64,000 nt of DNA from Paludibacteraceae bacterium (GTDB taxonomy: Bacteria > Bacteroidota > Bacteroidia > Bacteroidales > Paludibacteraceae): NCBI GenBank assembly GCA_017509715.1, contig JAFWOU010000014.1:1-64000 (forward strand), written 5' to 3'. The notes beneath the pieces were generated by a model. It was not told where the DNA came from, searched no databases, and was given only the letters and a program-made list of their open reading frames with translations. Positions 45,174-52,591 of the stretch are shown here, piece after piece; position 1 is the first letter of the stretch, and each line of letters begins with the position of its first letter. A program made the position numbers and the translations under genes.

Positions 45174-46457
45174 ATGAATATGACTGCAATTTTATATGCT
45201 GTAGGAGTGTTCCTCATTGTGATCCTCCTGCTCGTGGCTATCCTCTTGGTGGCTAAGAAATACTTGGTGTCTTCGGGTAATGTAAAAGTTACAATTAACG
45301 GAGATAAAGTGTACGATGTTGCCGCGGGGGGGAGCCTCCTCAACCAACTCGGCGAAGCCGGCGTTCACCTGCCTTCTGCCTGCGGCGGTAAGGGTTCTTG
45401 CGGACAGTGCAAGTGCCAGGTACTCTCCGGTGGCGGCGAGATTCTGCCTACCGAGACCGTCCATTTCTCCCGCAAACAGCAGAAAGAAGGCTGGCGTCTG
45501 GGTTGCCAGGTCAAAGTCAAAGAAGACATCACCATGAAGGTCGATGAGGCTGTTCTGGGCGTCAAAGAATGGGAATGCGAAGTCATCTCCAACAAGAACG
45601 TCGCTACCTTCATCAAGGAGTTCAAGGTACAACTGCCCCCGGGCGAGCACATGCACTTCGAGCCGGGTTCGTACGCACAGATCATCATCCCCGAGTACGA
45701 CATCGACTACGACCGCGACATGGATAAGTCCCTCATTGGCGACCTCTACCTGCCCGCTTGGCAGAAGTTCGGGCTCTTCAAACTCAAACAGAAGAACACC
45801 CAGGCTACGGTACGTGCGTATTCGATGGCTAACTACCCCGACGAGGGCGACATCATCACCCTCACCGTCCGTATCGCTACTCCGCCTTTCAAACCGAAAG
45901 AGCAGTGCCCCAACGGACCGGAGTTCATGGATGTGCCCTGCGGTATCGCTTCCACGTATATCTTCTCGCTCAAACCGGGCGATAAGGTACGCATGAGCGG
46001 TCCTTACGGTGAGTTCCGCCCTGTCTATGACAGTAAGAAGGAGATGATCTGGGTTGGTGGTGGAGCCGGTATGGCGCCGCTGCGTGCACAGATCATGCAC
46101 ATGCTCAAGACCCGCAACTGCCGTGACCGTGAGATGCACTATTTCTACGGCGCACGTGCGATCGACGAAGTCTTCTTCCTCGACGATTTCCTCGCGCTGG
46201 AGAAGGAGTTCCCGAACTTCCATTTCCACCTCGCGCTGGATCGTCCGGACCCGAAGGCGGACCAACTGGGTATCAAGTATACCGCAGGCTTCATCGCTCC
46301 TGTTATGGGCGACACCTACCTCAAGCAGCATGACGCTCCCGAGGATGTCGAGTACTACCTCTGCGGACCTCCTATGATGGCCAAGACCGTCCTTGACCTC
46401 CTCCACTCGCTGGGCGTAGACGATGCCGATATCCGCTTCGACAACTTCGGCGGATAA
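45174..46457 (+). CDS. nqrF: Na+-translocating NADH:quinone reductase subunit F
   Basis: The NADH-oxidising subunit, 427 residues: one N-terminal helix (2-25), a [2Fe-2S] ferredoxin domain with CGGKGSCGQCKC and a fourth Cys in GCQVKVKED, then FAD (RAYSMANYP) and NADH (GGGAGMAPLRAQ) domains and the terminal DIRFDNFGG. Electrons pass from NADH through FAD and the Fe-S centre to the flavins of NqrC and NqrB. AGGAGG precedes the ATG. Last gene of the operon; several hairpins follow. Confidence 0.97.
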   Translation: MNMTAILYAVGVFLIVILLLVAILLVAKKYLVSSGNVKVTINGDKVYDVAAGGSLLNQLGEAGVHLPSACGGKGSCGQCKCQVLSGGGEILPTETVHFSRKQQKEGWRLGCQVKVKEDITMKVDEAVLGVKEWECEVISNKNVATFIKEFKVQLPPGEHMHFEPGSYAQIIIPEYDIDYDRDMDKSLIGDLYLPAWQKFGLFKLKQKNTQATVRAYSMANYPDEGDIITLTVRIATPPFKPKEQCPNGPEFMDVPCGIASTYIFSLKPGDKVRMSGPYGEFRPVYDSKKEMIWVGGGAGMAPLRAQIMHMLKTRNCRDREMHYFYGARAIDEVFFLDDFLALEKEFPNFHFHLALDRPDPKADQLGIKYTAGFIAPVMGDTYLKQHDAPEDVEYYLCGPPMMAKTVLDLLHSLGVDDADIRFDNFGG

Positions 46458-46462
46458 GGACG

Positions 46463-46503
46463 CATGAGGCTCATGTGACATTACACAAACGGGGCTTTAG
46501 CCC
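46463..46503 (+). repeat. Two small hairpins after nqrF
   Basis: CATGAGGCTCATG (46463-46475; 6-bp stem) and GGGCTTTAGCCC (46492-46503; 4-5 bp stem) precede the larger terminator. Confidence 0.45.
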
Positions 46504-46512
46504 TTATATGAC

Positions 46513-46557
46513 AACACTCGGTTTATCTGGTGCTTGCACATGGATAGACCGAGTGTT
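46513..46557 (+). terminator. Probable terminator of the nqr operon
   Basis: A 15-bp inverted repeat with one G-U pair (arms 46513-46527 and 46543-46557) around a 15-nt loop, followed by TGTTGT. The U tract is weak, so it could instead be an RNA-stabilising 3' hairpin. Confidence 0.65.
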
Positions 46558-46723
46558 TGTTGTATGGACACCGTATGGTGGTTTGTGTTATGCCACAATC
46601 GTCTCATGCGCAAAAGTGAGTGGATCGAACTTCGGGGGAATTACGGAGGTCTAATCGACATAGCCATGCTATGGAGAATTGTCTTCGTAAGGCGGCGTCC
46701 GAACTTTGGAGGTTAACTAGTTC

Positions 46724-46763
46724 CCTAGTTCTACCTAGTTCTACCTAGGACGACCTAGGACGA
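46724..46763 (+). repeat. CTAG-type decamer array (4 units)
   Basis: Units CCTAGTTCTA, CCTAGTTCTA, CCTAGGACGA, CCTAGGACGA in the intergenic region after nqrF. Confidence 0.9.
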
Positions 46764-46775
46764 CCTATTTATAAT

Positions 46776-46807
46776 TAAAGAACGCGCGCGCACACGTGCG
46801 TTCTTTA
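46776..46807. terminator. Strong GC-rich hairpin, probable bidirectional terminator
   Basis: TAAAGAACGC (46776-46785) pairs with GCGTTCTTTA (46798-46807); the loop can pair further. It lies between the plus-strand nqr operon and the minus-strand hypothetical gene. Confidence 0.7.
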
Positions 46808-46829
46808 TATTTTATACATCGTTCATTGT

Positions 46830-46846
46830 CCGGCATGCTATGCCGG
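46830..46846. repeat. Small perfect hairpin CCGGCAT-GCT-ATGCCGG
   Basis: A 7-bp perfect stem with a 3-nt loop, followed by a pyrimidine run. It resembles the CCGGAATG hairpin at 49740-49756. Confidence 0.55.
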
Positions 46847-46884
46847 CTTCTTTTCTCCCTTCCACCTGTTTTCCACCTGCTCCC

Positions 46885-46928
46885 AATATATGCTGAATAT
46901 ATGCTCAATATATGCCGAATATATGCTT
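46885..46928. repeat. 11-mer array (4 units)
   Basis: Units AATATATGCTG, AATATATGCTC, AATATATGCCG, AATATATGCTT, just downstream of the minus-strand hypothetical gene. Confidence 0.92.
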
Positions 46929-46943
46929 CATCAGACATCACCA

Positions 46944-47303
46944 CTACGGCTCTACGCTCTCGCCTTTTTTGAGCATCACGCTCACCTCATGCCGCACATA
47001 ATCGCACAACCGCCCTTGAATCGGCTTCCCGTACTTCCGTGCTTTCCGCATAGCCTCGTCATACTTTGCCTGCCATGCCGCCCTGCGCTCCGAATCATGG
47101 AGAATCTCCTTGCATGTCGCAATCAGCACGCCAAACTCCTTCACATGCGGCAGACTTGCTTTCATTTTCTTGGTTTTCTTGCTCAACTCCGGCTTCTGGC
47201 ACACAGCCGCCCATTCTCCGTTTCCGGGGATATGCCTTGCATAGTGCCTACTGTCCACACTTCCCTGCAAATCATCCACTATACTTGTCCACTTCGCCTT
47301 CAT
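46944..47303 (-). CDS. Hypothetical basic protein
   Basis: A 119-residue Lys/Arg-rich soluble protein (SKKTKKMKASLPHVKEF, YDEAMRKARKYGKP) with no signal peptide or membrane segment. I recognise no domain. It has its own well-formed promoter (47344-47374) and a 5' leader of about 35 nt, which supports a real gene. It lies in an AT-richer stretch next to the phosphoethanolamine transferase. Nucleic acid binding is possible from its charge, but nothing shows it. Confidence 0.7.
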   Translation of the reverse strand: MKAKWTSIVDDLQGSVDSRHYARHIPGNGEWAAVCQKPELSKKTKKMKASLPHVKEFGVLIATCKEILHDSERRAAWQAKYDEAMRKARKYGKPIQGRLCDYVRHEVSVMLKKGESVEP

Positions 47304-47343
47304 AATTTCGCAATTCTTTATATCTTCTTTTCAAAATTCTGTG

Positions 47344-47374
47344 CAAATATACAACAAAAAATTCATATTTCCAA
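47344..47374 (-). promoter_or_regulatory. Promoter of the hypothetical gene
   Basis: Minus strand TTG (47374-47372), a 20-nt spacer and TATATTTG (47351-47344). Confidence 0.75.
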
Positions 47375-47423
47375 ATTTCTGCCCTCCATTTTGTTAATAA
47401 AATGATATTTCTTCCCATTTTTC

Positions 47424-47454
47424 TTGCATATATCAGAAAAAAGCAGTAACTTTG
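47424..47454 (+). promoter_or_regulatory. Promoter of the small ORF and tRNA-Ala
   Basis: TTG (47424-47426), a 20-nt spacer and TAACTTTG (47447-47454), 18 nt before the ATG of the small gene. Confidence 0.78.
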
Positions 47455-47472
47455 CAACGAATTTGCAAAGAC

Positions 47473-47640
47473 ATGAACGAAGAGCAATTCATAGAAGCAA
47501 TTAATCGAAGTATGCGGGAAACCGAAATTCGATTGAGGGCGATGGGACGAAAACCATATTACGTAACGCGAGAAGAGGCAGAAAAACAAGTCGCTATGCT
47601 TCTAAAAGCAAAGGAAGAGTTCTTTGTAGAGCAAAAATAA
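47473..47640 (+). CDS. 55-residue protein encoded directly upstream of tRNA-Ala
   Basis: MNEEQFIEAINRSMRETEIR... is a short, charged, helical protein with a second part KPYYVTREEAEKQVAMLL. No domain is recognised. The ATG at 47473 lies 18 nt after the -7 element, and the stop codon ends 2 nt before the mature 5' end of tRNA-Ala. Both are almost certainly on one transcript, so RNase P processing of the tRNA would cut the mRNA just after its stop codon. A good promoter and sensible residue composition support a real gene. Confidence 0.65.
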   Translation: MNEEQFIEAINRSMRETEIRLRAMGRKPYYVTREEAEKQVAMLLKAKEEFFVEQK

Positions 47641-47642
47641 TC

Positions 47643-47716
47643 GGGGTATTAGCTCATCTGGCTAGAGCGCAACACTGGCAGTGTTGAGGTGAGCGGTTCG
47701 AGTCCGCTATACTCCA
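47643..47716 (+). tRNA. tRNA-Ala (anticodon GGC)
   Basis: Acceptor GGGGTAT (47643-47649) pairs with ATACTCC (47709-47715), discriminator A47716. The anticodon loop CTGGCAG gives GGC, which reads GCC and GCU. The T arm contains GGTTCGAGTCC. CCA is not encoded. Two hairpins follow at 47728-47747 and 47756-47771. Confidence 0.94.
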
Positions 47717-47727
47717 CTAAATAATCT

Positions 47728-47771
47728 ATCGGTCAAACTTGACCGATTAACTATAGCGCAAAGCGTTGCGC
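47728..47771 (+). terminator. Two consecutive hairpins after tRNA-Ala
   Basis: ATCGGTCAA/TTGACCGAT (47728-47747, 9-bp stem) and GCGCAA/TTGCGC (47756-47771, 6-bp stem). They could end the tRNA transcript, although no U tract follows. Confidence 0.5.
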
Positions 47772-47798
47772 AGACATATTAACAAGCATTACTATTAT

Positions 47799-47985
47799 TC
47801 ACATTCAAAGAAAAAGTCCGGAAAACTAATTCTTATTGAATTGGGTAAATGCATTTCACGGAAAACCTAATAAGGTATTCCTTGCTACACACAAAGTAAT
47901 GTTCACACGTTTTGGTGTGGGCTTATCTCGTGTGTAGGCGGGTTTATCTTTCCGGACTTCCCGTGAATGTGAGAGAATGGCTCAC
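47799..47985 (+). ncRNA. Candidate structured RNA or mRNA leader with terminator-like end
   Basis: A region of about 187 nt with many complementary segments. Closing stems: TCACATTC (47799-47806) with GAATGTGA (47965-47972), and AAGTCCGG (47814-47821) with CCGGACTT (47952-47959). Inner hairpins include AATTC/GAATT, CACAC/GTGTG and ACACAC/GTGTGT. TTCACGG (47855-47861) can also pair with CCGTGAA (47961-47967), competing with the outer stem. GTGAG/CTCAC (47969-47985) is followed by GCCTTTTTC, like an intrinsic terminator. I match it to no known RNA family; 6S RNA or an attenuator are both possible. Confidence 0.5.
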
Positions 47986-48008
47986 GCCTTTTTCTTACCC
48001 ATTTGCGA

Positions 48009-48040
48009 TTGATAGTAAGCACAAAAACAATTACTATCAA
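48009..48040 (+). promoter_or_regulatory. Perfect 10-bp hairpin just before the start codon
   Basis: TTGATAGTAA (48009-48018) and TTACTATCAA (48031-48040) pair around a 12-nt A-rich loop, 2 nt before the ATG at 48043. It would mask the translation start of the transferase gene. Confidence 0.55.
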
Positions 48041-48042
48041 TT

Positions 48043-49686
48043 ATGAAGAATAAAGATCTTATCTTTCGTTGGTTAAGTCTCGTGTGCTTGACAATTATCC
48101 CTGTATATCCCAATGTGGTTTATGCACTCATAAACAACTCTGGTTTCAGTTATATGCTAACCGGCTTGATTTTCTCCTTGCCTGTAATAGCGCTTCTATC
48201 GCTTTGTCGGCACAAATGGCTCTATTGTATCCTAACATCTATCCTTACCATCCTCGCACTTACAGATCTGACTATGGTCGATATATACAAAGACTACCTG
48301 CTTCCTGGAGGAATCATATCTACCATCAAAACGAATCCGCAAGAAGCCTCTGAGTTCTACAATACCAACCTTCGTGAGGTATTCCATTGGATACCATTAT
48401 TGCTCATTTGCATCGCGAGTTGCATTTTGTACAAACCTTCGCAAAACTGCAAAATATCTGCATACATAGTAATCGCCACACTTCTTGTTGCACCGATATT
48501 TGTGACATATAAATTAGTCGGCTTCTACAAAGGACAAACAACGCTCCGTTATTATGTGGACAACCGAATTTGGAATCGTCCTCCGTATAACGTGCCTTTC
48601 CAATGTCTCAACGCCCACAAGAATTTACAACGTAAGAAACAATGGGAGAATATGAAAAATATCAATATGGGTGCTCATCGTACCATTGTTCCTGCCGAAC
48701 AAAAAGAGATATACATCTTTGCTATCGGTGAATCATTGCGTTATGACAATGTGTCGCTTAACGGTAAATACCGTCGTTCAACCACTCCGCGCTTAGAAGC
48801 AAAAGAAAATAACATTATGATTTTTGATGACTACTTCTCACAAGCATGCCTTACGATGTATTCCGTGCCGCAATTAGTAACTCGCGCGACTCCCGACAAT
48901 TATGAACTCAACTATGCTGAACGCTCTATTATTGAGCCCTTTAGAGAGTGCGGTTTCAAAGTCTTTACTATTGTCAGCAATACCAATCTGCTCTCCTACG
49001 AGACCTACCTTTCGGATGGTGTTGATTCGCTTATCATCGTGCCGAACATAGTTAAAGACGGAGAAATCTTATCGGGTGATAAGACGATGATCCATATAGT
49101 AGATTCATTAGCACAACAACATGACAAGTTATTTATTATGATGCAATTTATGGGCAATCATAGTTTCTTTACGAACTATGAAAAAGAGTTTGAACTTTAC
49201 AACCCGAATTCCAATAATTGCGAATCTGAGTTAGTTCGCGATAGTACCATGCTCATCAACGCGTACGACAATAGTATTCTCTATACCGACTACATTCTCT
49301 CGTCTATAATAGACAAGATCAACAGACCAAATACCGTTTCTGCATTTATGTTTGTTTCCGATCATGGAGAAGCAATAGGCCACGGAGGCGCAGGACACGG
49401 AGGTAATTGCACTCCTGTAATACAAGAATATCACGTACCATTTATCTTTTGGTGGTCAGATTCCTACAACTCACTATATGCCGATAAAGTTAACAACGCT
49501 CTCTCACGCAAGCAAGCGAAACTTAATGGAGATAATATCTACTATACTTTATGTGACTTAGCAGACATCCAATTATCAGAGCAATACAACAATCCCGCTT
49601 GGAGCGTTCTCTCACCTTCATTCTGTGAGCACGAACGTCTCATCCTCGTCCCTGATGGCGTCACATGTATTCAGCCAGATAGATAA
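48043..49686 (+). CDS. Phosphoethanolamine transferase (EptA/sulfatase family)
   Basis: A 547-residue inner membrane enzyme expected to move phosphoethanolamine from phosphatidylethanolamine to lipid A or a core sugar. Five N-terminal membrane helices (to about 165), then the periplasmic alkaline-phosphatase-like domain: FAIGESLRYDNVSLNGKYRR with metal ligand Glu230, catalytic Thr271 in ACLTMYSVP, GNHSFF with His374, and FVSDHGEAIGHGG with Asp441 and His442. Length is usual for EptA. Base composition is clearly more AT-rich than most of the window, which suggests separate ancestry. Such a gene can give resistance to cationic peptides; the acceptor here is unknown. Confidence 0.9.
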   Translation: MKNKDLIFRWLSLVCLTIIPVYPNVVYALINNSGFSYMLTGLIFSLPVIALLSLCRHKWLYCILTSILTILALTDLTMVDIYKDYLLPGGIISTIKTNPQEASEFYNTNLREVFHWIPLLLICIASCILYKPSQNCKISAYIVIATLLVAPIFVTYKLVGFYKGQTTLRYYVDNRIWNRPPYNVPFQCLNAHKNLQRKKQWENMKNINMGAHRTIVPAEQKEIYIFAIGESLRYDNVSLNGKYRRSTTPRLEAKENNIMIFDDYFSQACLTMYSVPQLVTRATPDNYELNYAERSIIEPFRECGFKVFTIVSNTNLLSYETYLSDGVDSLIIVPNIVKDGEILSGDKTMIHIVDSLAQQHDKLFIMMQFMGNHSFFTNYEKEFELYNPNSNNCESELVRDSTMLINAYDNSILYTDYILSSIIDKINRPNTVSAFMFVSDHGEAIGHGGAGHGGNCTPVIQEYHVPFIFWWSDSYNSLYADKVNNALSRKQAKLNGDNIYYTLCDLADIQLSEQYNNPAWSVLSPSFCEHERLILVPDGVTCIQPDR

Positions 49687-49698
49687 AACCTTCGTTCG

Positions 49699-49785
49699 TT
49701 AGCCCCGAATCTTATTCGGGCTAAATCGTTGTTAATTATCCGGAATGTCATTCCGGTCGTCTCATTTGGCGGCATTCTTGCCGCC
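49699..49785. repeat. Three successive near-perfect hairpins
   Basis: TTAGCCCCGAAT/ATTCGGGCTAA (49699-49724, one bulge), CCGGAATG/CATTCCGG (49740-49756) and GGCGGCA/TGCCGCC (49768-49785). They follow the transferase gene and may end its transcript. Confidence 0.65.
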
Positions 49786-49878
49786 ATTAGCAGCAGTGTG
49801 TTTCTTTCTATCGAACTCCTCTATTTTTTCCTATTACACAAGAAAAATCTTCTGATTTTTCAAATATAAAGTAAAACA

Positions 49879-49910
49879 TTTGCACACGTCAATTATTTTT
49901 TGTAACTTTG
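49879..49910 (+). promoter_or_regulatory. Promoter of the ADH-ALDH fusion gene
   Basis: TTTG (49879-49882), a 20-nt spacer and TAACTTTG (49903-49910), 20 nt before the ATG. Confidence 0.8.
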
Positions 49911-49930
49911 CGAGCAAAATTGAATGAAAT

Positions 49931-52591
49931 ATGGATACGTATCGATTCAGGAAACAGATTCACCGATTGCCAGGGAAGGTGATACACGCCATCCCACTGC
50001 CGGAACCGGAAGTGACAGCAGGTCAAGGCGCGCGTCGTGAGATCGGCGCAATGTGCAAGAAGGCAGGTTACAAGCAAGTGCTGGTAGTAACCGACGAGAC
50101 CTTGCACCGCCTGGGCTATGACGAGGCCATACTGGCGTCGTTGCAGGAGGCAGGTGTCAGCGCTTCGCTCTTCTGCGACATCCACTCCGAACCGACCATC
50201 GCCATCATTGATGCTGGCCGCAGGCAGGCACTGGAGACGCAGGCCGAAGCTATCATAGCGCTGGGTGGCGGATCCGTCATGGACAGCTGCAAGATGATTG
50301 CAGCGGGTTGCAAGATGCCGCACGTGCCGGTGAAAGCACTGCTGCTCAAGTTCTTGCCTGTTCCCGGAGAGACGCTGCCGCTCATCATGGTACCCTCTAC
50401 CGCCGGAACAGGTGCTGAACTGACGGTAGGAGCTGTGGTAACGAACGACCACGGCGCCAAAGGATCGACCGTCCTGATTGGTCTAAACGTGACGCACGTG
50501 GTGCATGATAGCGAACTCACCATCCACGCACCGAAAGCCGTTACCGCCGCATGCGGTATCGATGCCCTGAGTCATTGTATCGAAGGGGCGGTGAGTGATA
50601 CGGAGGTTGATGAAGAAGATATGCGCATGTCCATGGAAGGCGTGAAGTTGATTCTGGAGAATCTGCCGTTATTAACGAGTGAAGGAGTGAAAGAATTAAC
50701 GAGTGAAGGAGCAGAGCAAGCCCGGTTGAATATGGCGAAGGCAGCGATGTACGGTGGTAACGCCATCAACACGCAGTTGGCGGGATATGTACACGCATTC
50801 GCACACAGTATAGGGGCTATGTACCATCTCTCGCACGGGCAAGCTATCTCGCTGATGCTGTTGCCCGTACTGGAATTCCAAAAAGAAGCCTGCTTGCACC
50901 ACTACGCAGAATTGGCGCGCTATTGTGGACTGGTCGAAAAACCATTGTCGGTGAATGACGTGCAGGCCGCCGAACTCTTTCTGCAAGCGATACGCGACCT
51001 CATCGCCGCATGCGGCATGGACCAAATCGAGTCGCCGGTGCGCGCGTGCGACCACGAGCAACTGATCCCGATGATTGCTGCCGATTCTATCAATTACTCG
51101 GCACCGGTGACACTCAGTAACGCCGATATCAAGGATATCCTGGTAAGGGTTACGGGTTACGGGTTACCGGTTACGGGATATTCAGAAGAATCGATACGCG
51201 AGATCGTGGCTGCACAACGCCGTTTCTTCCGCACAGGCGAGACGCTACCGATCAAATGGCGCATCAAGCAACTCCGACGCCTCAAAGAAGCCGTACTGGC
51301 ACATCAGGACGAACTGATCGGAGCATTGCGCGAGGACTTGGGCAGAAGTGAGATGGAGGCATATCTATGCGATATAGGACCTATCATCACCGAGGTGAAC
51401 GAGATGATAGCGGGCCTGCGTCGATGGAGCCGACCGGAGATTCACTTCAGCGGCCTCATGTGCTGGCCAAGCATCATCACCCGGGTCTATAAGATGCCCT
51501 ACGGCGTGTCGCTCGTCATCAGTCCGTTCAACTTCCCTATCCTGCTGACGATAGGCGTGGTAGCCGCAGCTATGTGCGGCGGTAACACCGTGGTCATCAA
51601 GTCAAGTTCGAAGTCGGCTGCCAGCACAGCGGCATTGAAACGCTTCTTTGCCGAAGTATTCCCGCCGGAGTACATCACGCTCATCGACGGCGGACACGAC
51701 GTGGCCGATATGTGTCTGGCGCAACGCTTCGACAAGATCTTCTATACCGGCAGTCCGTCGGTAGGCAAGCACGTACTGGCCGAAGCGGCCAAAAACCTGA
51801 CGCCGGTAGCCCTTGAACTGGGCGGCGAGACCGGTAACTGGTGCGTCATCCGCAAAGATGCCGACCTCAAGGACGCAGCTCGCAAGATAGCCTTCTTCAA
51901 GTTGCTCAATGCCGGACAGATATGCATCAATATCAATCAGATAGCGGTTGCCGAAGAAGTAGCCGACGAGTTCCTGAAAGAACTGAAAGCAGCCTTCATA
52001 GCCCAGATAGGCGAACATGCGGAACGTAATCCCGAGTACCCGAAACTGATTACAGACACGGCGTACGATAAGTGCGCTAAGTTGGCGGACGAGTACCGCG
52101 AGCGTATTGTGTTCGGCGGAACAGGCGACAAATCCGCACGCAAATACGCCCCGACAATCATCTATCCGGTGGATAGCAACGAACACATCGTGCAACACGA
52201 ACTCTTCTGTCCGCTGTTGCCAATCGTACCCTATAAAGATGCTGAAGTGGATAGCCTCATGGACGTGATAGCCGACCGCGAACATCCCTTAGCGATGTAC
52301 CTCTTCACGCGCGATATGCGCTGGGCGAATCGCGTGATGCAAACCCAGCAGTTTGGCGGCGGTTGCATCAACGAAGTGTGTGTACATATGATGGTGAAGG
52401 GTGTTCCATTCAACGGTACCGGTCATTCGGGCATGGGCGCGTACCACGGCGAATGGGGTTTCCGTGAGTTCACGCACCCGCAGACCGTACTAAAAGGAAG
52501 TTCGCGCTTCAATCTCTCGTTGCGCGAACATCCTTATACCGGTAAAGCCGGTGAAACGAAAATGCGTCTGTTACGTCTGTTTGAACGCTAA
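49931..52591 (+). CDS. Fused iron-type alcohol dehydrogenase - aldehyde dehydrogenase
   Basis: An 886-residue two-enzyme protein. Residues 1-405 are an iron-containing (type III) alcohol dehydrogenase: IIALGGGSVMDSCK for NAD, PSTAGTGAEL, and metal ligands in GIDALSHCIE and HAFAHSIGAMYHLSHG. Residues 416-886 are an aldehyde dehydrogenase of the class 3 type: ISPFNFPILLTIG, ELGGETGN and catalytic Cys (about 665) in NAGQICININ. The order is the reverse of AdhE (ALDH-ADH), so this is a separate fusion. The linker RVTGYGLPVTGY is encoded by a four-unit GGGTTAC array; a second array (50677-50708) encodes LTSEGVKELTSEG. Role: aldehyde/alcohol interconversion, substrates unknown. Confidence 0.9.
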   Translation: MDTYRFRKQIHRLPGKVIHAIPLPEPEVTAGQGARREIGAMCKKAGYKQVLVVTDETLHRLGYDEAILASLQEAGVSASLFCDIHSEPTIAIIDAGRRQALETQAEAIIALGGGSVMDSCKMIAAGCKMPHVPVKALLLKFLPVPGETLPLIMVPSTAGTGAELTVGAVVTNDHGAKGSTVLIGLNVTHVVHDSELTIHAPKAVTAACGIDALSHCIEGAVSDTEVDEEDMRMSMEGVKLILENLPLLTSEGVKELTSEGAEQARLNMAKAAMYGGNAINTQLAGYVHAFAHSIGAMYHLSHGQAISLMLLPVLEFQKEACLHHYAELARYCGLVEKPLSVNDVQAAELFLQAIRDLIAACGMDQIESPVRACDHEQLIPMIAADSINYSAPVTLSNADIKDILVRVTGYGLPVTGYSEESIREIVAAQRRFFRTGETLPIKWRIKQLRRLKEAVLAHQDELIGALREDLGRSEMEAYLCDIGPIITEVNEMIAGLRRWSRPEIHFSGLMCWPSIITRVYKMPYGVSLVISPFNFPILLTIGVVAAAMCGGNTVVIKSSSKSAASTAALKRFFAEVFPPEYITLIDGGHDVADMCLAQRFDKIFYTGSPSVGKHVLAEAAKNLTPVALELGGETGNWCVIRKDADLKDAARKIAFFKLLNAGQICININQIAVAEEVADEFLKELKAAFIAQIGEHAERNPEYPKLITDTAYDKCAKLADEYRERIVFGGTGDKSARKYAPTIIYPVDSNEHIVQHELFCPLLPIVPYKDAEVDSLMDVIADREHPLAMYLFTRDMRWANRVMQTQQFGGGCINEVCVHMMVKGVPFNGTGHSGMGAYHGEWGFREFTHPQTVLKGSSRFNLSLREHPYTGKAGETKMRLLRLFER
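50677..50708 (+). repeat. Octamer array (4 units) inside the ADH domain
   Basis: Units GAGTGAAG, GAGTGAAA, GAATTAAC, GAGTGAAG encode part of LTSEGVKELTSEGAE. The same word occurs at 5300-5318 and 8076-8094. Confidence 0.7.
51147..51174 (+). repeat. GGGTTAC heptamer array (4 units) at the fusion junction
   Basis: Units GGGTTAC, GGGTTAC, GGGTTAC, CGGTTAC encode the linker between ADH and ALDH. The same heptamer, in the other orientation, forms the nine-unit array at 63617-63679. Confidence 0.93.

Larger units (their letters stand above)
46458..46943. other. Non-coding region after nqrF, rich in hairpins and arrays
   Basis: This 486-bp stretch has no credible gene (a 60-codon plus-strand ORF at 46534-46716 has poor composition and lies over the terminator stem). 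It holds three successive hairpins, a decamer array, a strong hairpin, a 7-bp stem hairpin and an 11-mer array, listed separately. Confidence 0.7.

Noticed and set aside
46534-46716. 60-codon open frame after nqrF
   Set aside because: Lies over the terminator stem, with no promoter and poor composition.
46890-47405. 171-codon plus-strand open frame over the hypothetical gene
   Set aside because: It starts in the 11-mer array and has no promoter; the minus-strand gene has one.
47799-47985. Known riboswitch such as cobalamin or TPP
   Set aside because: None of the conserved boxes of those classes was found.
47643-49930. Integrative element in tRNA-Ala
   Set aside because: No integrase and no repeat of the tRNA 3' end was noticed; only base composition hints at transfer.
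49931-52591. Classical AdhE
   Set aside because: Domain order is reversed and the ALDH is of the class 3 type, not the CoA-acylating type.
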